Made by a program: the position numbers and the translations under genes | DNA from: DAOPYE01 sp035352715 | Lineage (GTDB): Bacteria > Acidobacteriota > Holophagae > Holophagales > Holophagaceae | Assembly (NCBI GenBank): GCA_035352715.1 | Contig: DAOPYE010000104.1 | Coordinates: forward strand, 1 to 8,360 | Reading direction: 5' to 3' | Length of the DNA: 8,360 bases | Part shown: positions 6,631 through 8,360 of the stretch, one piece after another | Layout of the letters: every line of letters starts with the position of its first letter | Position numbering within the stretch: position 1 is the first letter of the stretch | The notes under the pieces: model-generated | What the model saw: the letters and a program-made list of their open reading frames with translations, nothing else | Told to the model about the DNA's origin: nothing | The model's database searches: none

Positions 6631-7592
6631 TGGATCCCGCATTGTCAGAACTGAGCCAAAAGGTCGGCAGCAGCTTCACCGAAAGCATGATCTCCGTGTT
6701 TTCCATGCTCACGGGGCGCGAGTTCACCGTGACCGCTCAGGACTTACAGACCATCGAGCACGTGGATGTGGCCAACCTGTTCACCGGCCAGGTCATCTTT
6801 GTGAAAGCCCAATACACCAAGGGAATGACCGGCACGGTGCTCTTCTCCCTGCCCTTGAAGGAAGGCACCATGCTGGTGGACCTCATGCTGGGCGGTGAAG
6901 GCGCGCCCGCGGAGGAACTGGCGGGCGACTCCCGCGACGCCCTGGCCGAGACCTTCAACCAGGTTCTGGGCAGCGCGAACCAGACCCTGTCCGATATGGC
7001 GGGAGAAACCCTCTCTATCGCCAACGTGGAGATCTTCGCCACCCCTTCCGGCGATGCGACGGCGCTCACCGATCTCTTGGGACCCGGCCCCTTCCTCGAT
7101 CTGCCCCTGGCCACGGCCCAGGACACGCTCTCCACGGCCATCCACCTCTTGATCCCCGATCTGCTGCTCCAGCAATTGCAGCGCAAGCTGGGCGTGGTGG
7201 AAGCCCCTGCCCCACCCGCCGCCGAACCCGCGGCTCCCGCTCCCAGCGCGGCAGCGGCGATGTCGGCCCCGGCCGCAGGTCCATCGCCCAGCGCGACCAC
7301 GGCCTTCCAGATGCCTTCCGCACCGGTCAACACCGGCAATCTGGATCTGCTTCTGGATATCGAACTGCCGATCATGGTGCGGATGGGACAAACGGAGATG
7401 CAGCTTGGCGAGCTGCTGAAGCTCACGCCCGGCTCCATCCTGGAACTCAACCGCGCCGCAGACGCGCCCGTGGAATTGCTGGTGAACAGCAAGGTCATCG
7501 CCAAGGGCGAAGTGGTGGTGGTGGATGGGAACTTCGCTTTCCGCATCACAGAAATCGAGAGCACCGCCACCCGGATCCGCAGCCTCGCATGA
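6627..7592 (+). CDS. fliY: Flagellar switch protein FliN/FliY-like with CheC-type N-terminal domain
   Basis: This is the third C-ring protein. Classic FliN is only about 100-140 residues; this product is 321 (or 320 from the second ATG). Residues 1 to about 190 resemble the CheC/CheX/FliY domain. About 191-235 is an Ala/Pro-rich linker. About 236-321 is a full FliN (SpoA) domain, beginning LDLLLDIELPIMVRMGQTEM and including LGELLKLTPGSILELNRAA. In the CheC-like part, D104-x3-E108-x2-N111 fits the known CheC/FliY phosphatase signature. The proline expected 23 residues later is Val134, and the first repeat helix has E19-x2-Ile where CheC has E-x2-N. It may therefore keep one CheY-P phosphatase site, as an inference. 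FliN domain identity is certain. The choice between fliN and fliY as the name is less sure. Last gene of the operon. Confidence 0.93.
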   Translation: MMDPALSELSQKVGSSFTESMISVFSMLTGREFTVTAQDLQTIEHVDVANLFTGQVIFVKAQYTKGMTGTVLFSLPLKEGTMLVDLMLGGEGAPAEELAGDSRDALAETFNQVLGSANQTLSDMAGETLSIANVEIFATPSGDATALTDLLGPGPFLDLPLATAQDTLSTAIHLLIPDLLLQQLQRKLGVVEAPAPPAAEPAAPAPSAAAAMSAPAAGPSPSATTAFQMPSAPVNTGNLDLLLDIELPIMVRMGQTEMQLGELLKLTPGSILELNRAADAPVELLVNSKVIAKGEVVVVDGNFAFRITEIESTATRIRSLA

Positions 7593-7599
7593 TTCCCGC

Positions 7600-7627
7600 T
7601 CGACATTCGCCGCGTTCTTGATACAAT
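7600..7627 (+). promoter_or_regulatory. Sigma-70-type promoter of the tRNA-Val gene
   Basis: The -35 box TCGACA (7600-7605) and -10 box TACAAT (7622-7627) each match consensus at 5 of 6 positions and are 16 bp apart. Transcription would start near 7634, about 6 nt before the mature tRNA 5' end. The -35 box begins only 8 nt after the fliN stop codon. Confidence 0.7.
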
Positions 7628-7639
7628 TTTGGTTCGCGA

Positions 7640-7715
7640 TGGCGCGTAGCTCAGGGGTTAGAGCACTACCTTGACACGGTAGGGGTCGGTGGTTCGATTC
7701 CACTCGCGCCAACCA
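7640..7715 (+). tRNA. tRNA-Val (anticodon GAC)
   Basis: The full cloverleaf folds by eye. The acceptor stem is TGGCGCG (7640-7646) with CGCGCCA (7705-7711), 7 of 7 pairs. The D stem is GCTC/GAGC, with loop AGGGGTTA. The anticodon stem is CTACC/GGTAG with loop TTGACAC, which places GAC at 7673-7675. The variable loop is GGGTC. The T stem is GGTGG/CCACT with loop TTCGATT and one G-T pair. Discriminator A is at 7712, and CCA is encoded at 7713-7715. GAC reads the valine codons GUC and GUU. The anticodon arm and T arm closely resemble E. coli tRNA-Val(GAC). The 5' base is U, paired with A72; most tRNAs begin with G. Confidence 0.97.
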
Positions 7716-7719
7716 AACG

Positions 7720-7746
7720 GGACCTAGAGGAATCTAGGTCCTTTTT
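7720..7746 (+). terminator. Intrinsic terminator after tRNA-Val
   Basis: A perfect 9-bp stem GGACCTAGA/TCTAGGTCC (7720-7728 with 7733-7741) is closed by the GNRA-type tetraloop GGAA and followed by TTTTT (7742-7746). It starts 5 nt after the tRNA CCA. No terminator is visible between fliN and the tRNA, so this hairpin may also end the flagellar operon transcript. On the opposite strand the stem is followed only by CGTTT, so it is a poor terminator in that direction. Confidence 0.9.
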
Positions 7747-8084
7747 GTATTTTGGCGGCAAGACCACGTTCCGGGAGATCTTCTGTGTCCCAATGGTGTC
7801 CCATTACGGCGTGGGATCAGGAAGGACCCTGAGGGATCCAGTAGGACGAGATCCCCTAATTCCGAAGCCACACGGCCGTGTCCGATGCGGCCGCTCTTGG
7901 TGATGTGAAATGCCATCAAATCTCCACGGAGGCTGCGAAGCACCAATACCTCCTGGCCATCGGCGAACTCAGTGTCGGAGGAGTTTCTCGACGGCTGCAG
8001 GAGGATTCCTCCAGTCTTCCGGGTGTAGCGGTGGAACGCCGCCGCTGCGCGTTCGAAAAGGGAGTCGGGGGAAAGATGGCTCAT
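7734..8084 (-). CDS. Small hypothetical protein, convergent with the tRNA gene
   Basis: I do not recognise a named family. The ATG at 8084 is chosen because GAGAGGA lies 6 nt upstream of it (8097-8091); an upstream in-frame start at 8156 has no such site. The 116-residue product begins MSHLSPDSLFERAAAAFHRY and has a basic, soluble character with no membrane segment or signal peptide. Its middle, including ILLQPSRNSSDTEF and EVLVLRSLRGDLMAFHITKSGRI (residues about 27-69), reads like a compact beta-rich domain and reminds me of short uncharacterised bacterial proteins; that impression is unverified. After about residue 72 the codon third positions become less GC-rich. The tail runs into the tRNA terminator, with the TAG at 7736-7734 inside its stem, so the C-terminus may be a read-through extension. 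The plus-strand frame opposite (7878-8171) is judged a shadow. Confidence 0.5.
   Translation of the reverse strand: MSHLSPDSLFERAAAAFHRYTRKTGGILLQPSRNSSDTEFADGQEVLVLRSLRGDLMAFHITKSGRIGHGRVASELGDLVLLDPSGSFLIPRRNGTPLGHRRSPGTWSCRQNTKRT
7785..7803 (+). repeat. Direct repeat GTGTCCCA, two copies, 11-bp period
   Basis: GTGTCCCA occurs at 7785-7792 and again at 7796-7803, separated by ATG. It lies 70 nt after the tRNA, in the low-GC3 tail of the small minus-strand ORF. The repeat is too short to assign a function. Confidence 0.4.
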
Positions 8085-8305
8085 CGCCTTTCCTCTCATC
8101 AATGTGGAGCTCACTCCATAGGTTGTAAAACAAAAGCAAATGCTCGCCTTGCCCACTTGCTAGGGCTATAGGTCAGACGTCGCAATCTTGCTGGCCTCAC
8201 AGTCGAGGGACAGAGCTATCGCAGGTGACAGTGTCACTTGATTTTGTTGAGTTTTTCCCCGCATGGACCAGATAGGGTCACGGCCTGGGGCATCAATGAG
8301 AGTGC
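8085..8305. other. Region between the small ORF and the tandem repeats, no confident gene
   Basis: No complete gene is supported. On the minus strand a frame is open from the window edge at 8360 down to a TAG at 8168-8166 (64 codons, the repeats included). It has no ribosome binding site or recognised product. AT-rich patches at about 8118-8142 and 8238-8258 could hold promoters, but I could not pair convincing -35 and -10 boxes. Confidence 0.4.
8222..8240. promoter_or_regulatory. 19-bp imperfect dyad, possible operator
   Basis: GTGACA-G-TGTCAC (8225-8237) is a perfect inverted repeat with a 1-nt centre. It extends to 9-bp arms (8222-8240) with a single mismatch. The size and symmetry suit a dimeric repressor site. 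It lies between the small minus-strand gene and the tandem repeats, in sequence without a convincing gene. No T-run of terminator type follows directly, and the 1-nt loop argues against an RNA hairpin. Function unknown. Confidence 0.35.
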
Positions 8306-8360
8306 GGTGTCGTCGTGTGTAAGGGTGTCGTCGTGTGTAAGGGTGTCGTCGTGTGTAAGG
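8306..8360 (+). repeat. 18-bp tandem repeat, three copies, cut by window edge
   Basis: The unit GGTGTCGTCGTGTGTAAG is repeated identically at 8306-8323, 8324-8341 and 8342-8359, and the next base (G) fits a fourth copy, so the array probably continues. There are no spacers, so it is not a CRISPR array. A period of 18 keeps a reading frame; read on the minus strand in one open frame it encodes PYTRRH per unit. It could be a minisatellite, an iteron-like array or a coding repeat; the window does not decide. Confidence 0.9.

Noticed and set aside
6744..7712. Long minus-strand open frames antisense to fliN, one crossing the tRNA
   Set aside because: They are shadows of the FliN/FliY coding sequence, with Gly/Arg/Ser-rich translations and no ribosome binding site.
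7688..7715. tRNA 3' end as a phage or island attachment site
   Set aside because: No second copy of the tRNA 3' end and no integrase gene is visible downstream in this window.
7870..7881. Perfect 12-bp palindrome ACACGGCCGTGT
   Set aside because: It falls inside the small minus-strand ORF and is explained by its codons. I have no evidence for a binding role.
7878..8171. Plus-strand 97-codon frame opposite the small minus-strand gene
   Set aside because: It starts at GTG without a ribosome binding site, and the opposite strand has both a strong site and a more protein-like sequence.
8306..8360. CRISPR array
   Set aside because: The repeats are 18 bp and directly adjacent, with no spacers and no cas genes nearby.

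Overview
This GC-rich bacterial window is mostly one plus-strand flagellar operon, positions 318-7592, in the order flhA, flhF, flhG, fliA, fliM, fliN/fliY-like. A tRNA-Val(GAC) gene with its own promoter and terminator follows. A short accessory-looking stretch at the right edge holds one small minus-strand hypothetical gene and an 18-bp tandem repeat. The gene order flhA-flhF-flhG-fliA is typical of polarly flagellated bacteria. The high GC, the P/A-rich linkers in several proteins, and a FliN carrying a CheC-like front half would suit an Acidobacteriota (Holophagae-like) or deltaproteobacterial-type organism. That taxonomic guess is weak and rests on protein style, not on a search.

Layout. 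Positions 1-317 contain no convincing gene. They end in a sigma-54-like promoter (GG and GC with the right 10-nt gap) about 11 nt before the flhA start. The six flagellar genes are tightly packed. Three junctions (flhF/flhG, flhG/fliA, fliM/fliN) are 4-nt ATGA overlaps, and the other two gaps are 19 and 11 nt. No terminator is visible after fliN. The next elements are a good sigma-70-type promoter, the tRNA gene, and a near-ideal intrinsic terminator that could also end the flagellar transcript.

How the genes work together. FlhA is the export-gate membrane protein of the flagellar type III secretion system. FlhF (SRP-type GTPase) and FlhG (MinD-type ATPase) set the place and number of flagella, and FlhG carries an N-terminal DQAxxLR motif of the kind that activates FlhF. 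FliA is the late flagellar sigma factor. FliM and the FliN/FliY-like protein form the switch (C-ring). FliM has a CheY-P-binding N-terminus, and its partner has a CheC-like domain with one recognisable phosphatase-type motif. The operon therefore joins secretion, placement, late-gene transcription and switching.

Right edge. A 116-codon minus-strand ORF (start 8084) has a strong ribosome binding site. Its stop codon lies inside the tRNA terminator stem. Beyond it are a 19-bp imperfect dyad (8222-8240) and three copies of an 18-bp repeat running to the window end. I see no clearly undescribed system. The best leads are the single-site CheC-FliN protein, the sigma-54-like promoter, the variant FlhF G3 motif and the repeat/dyad region at the edge.
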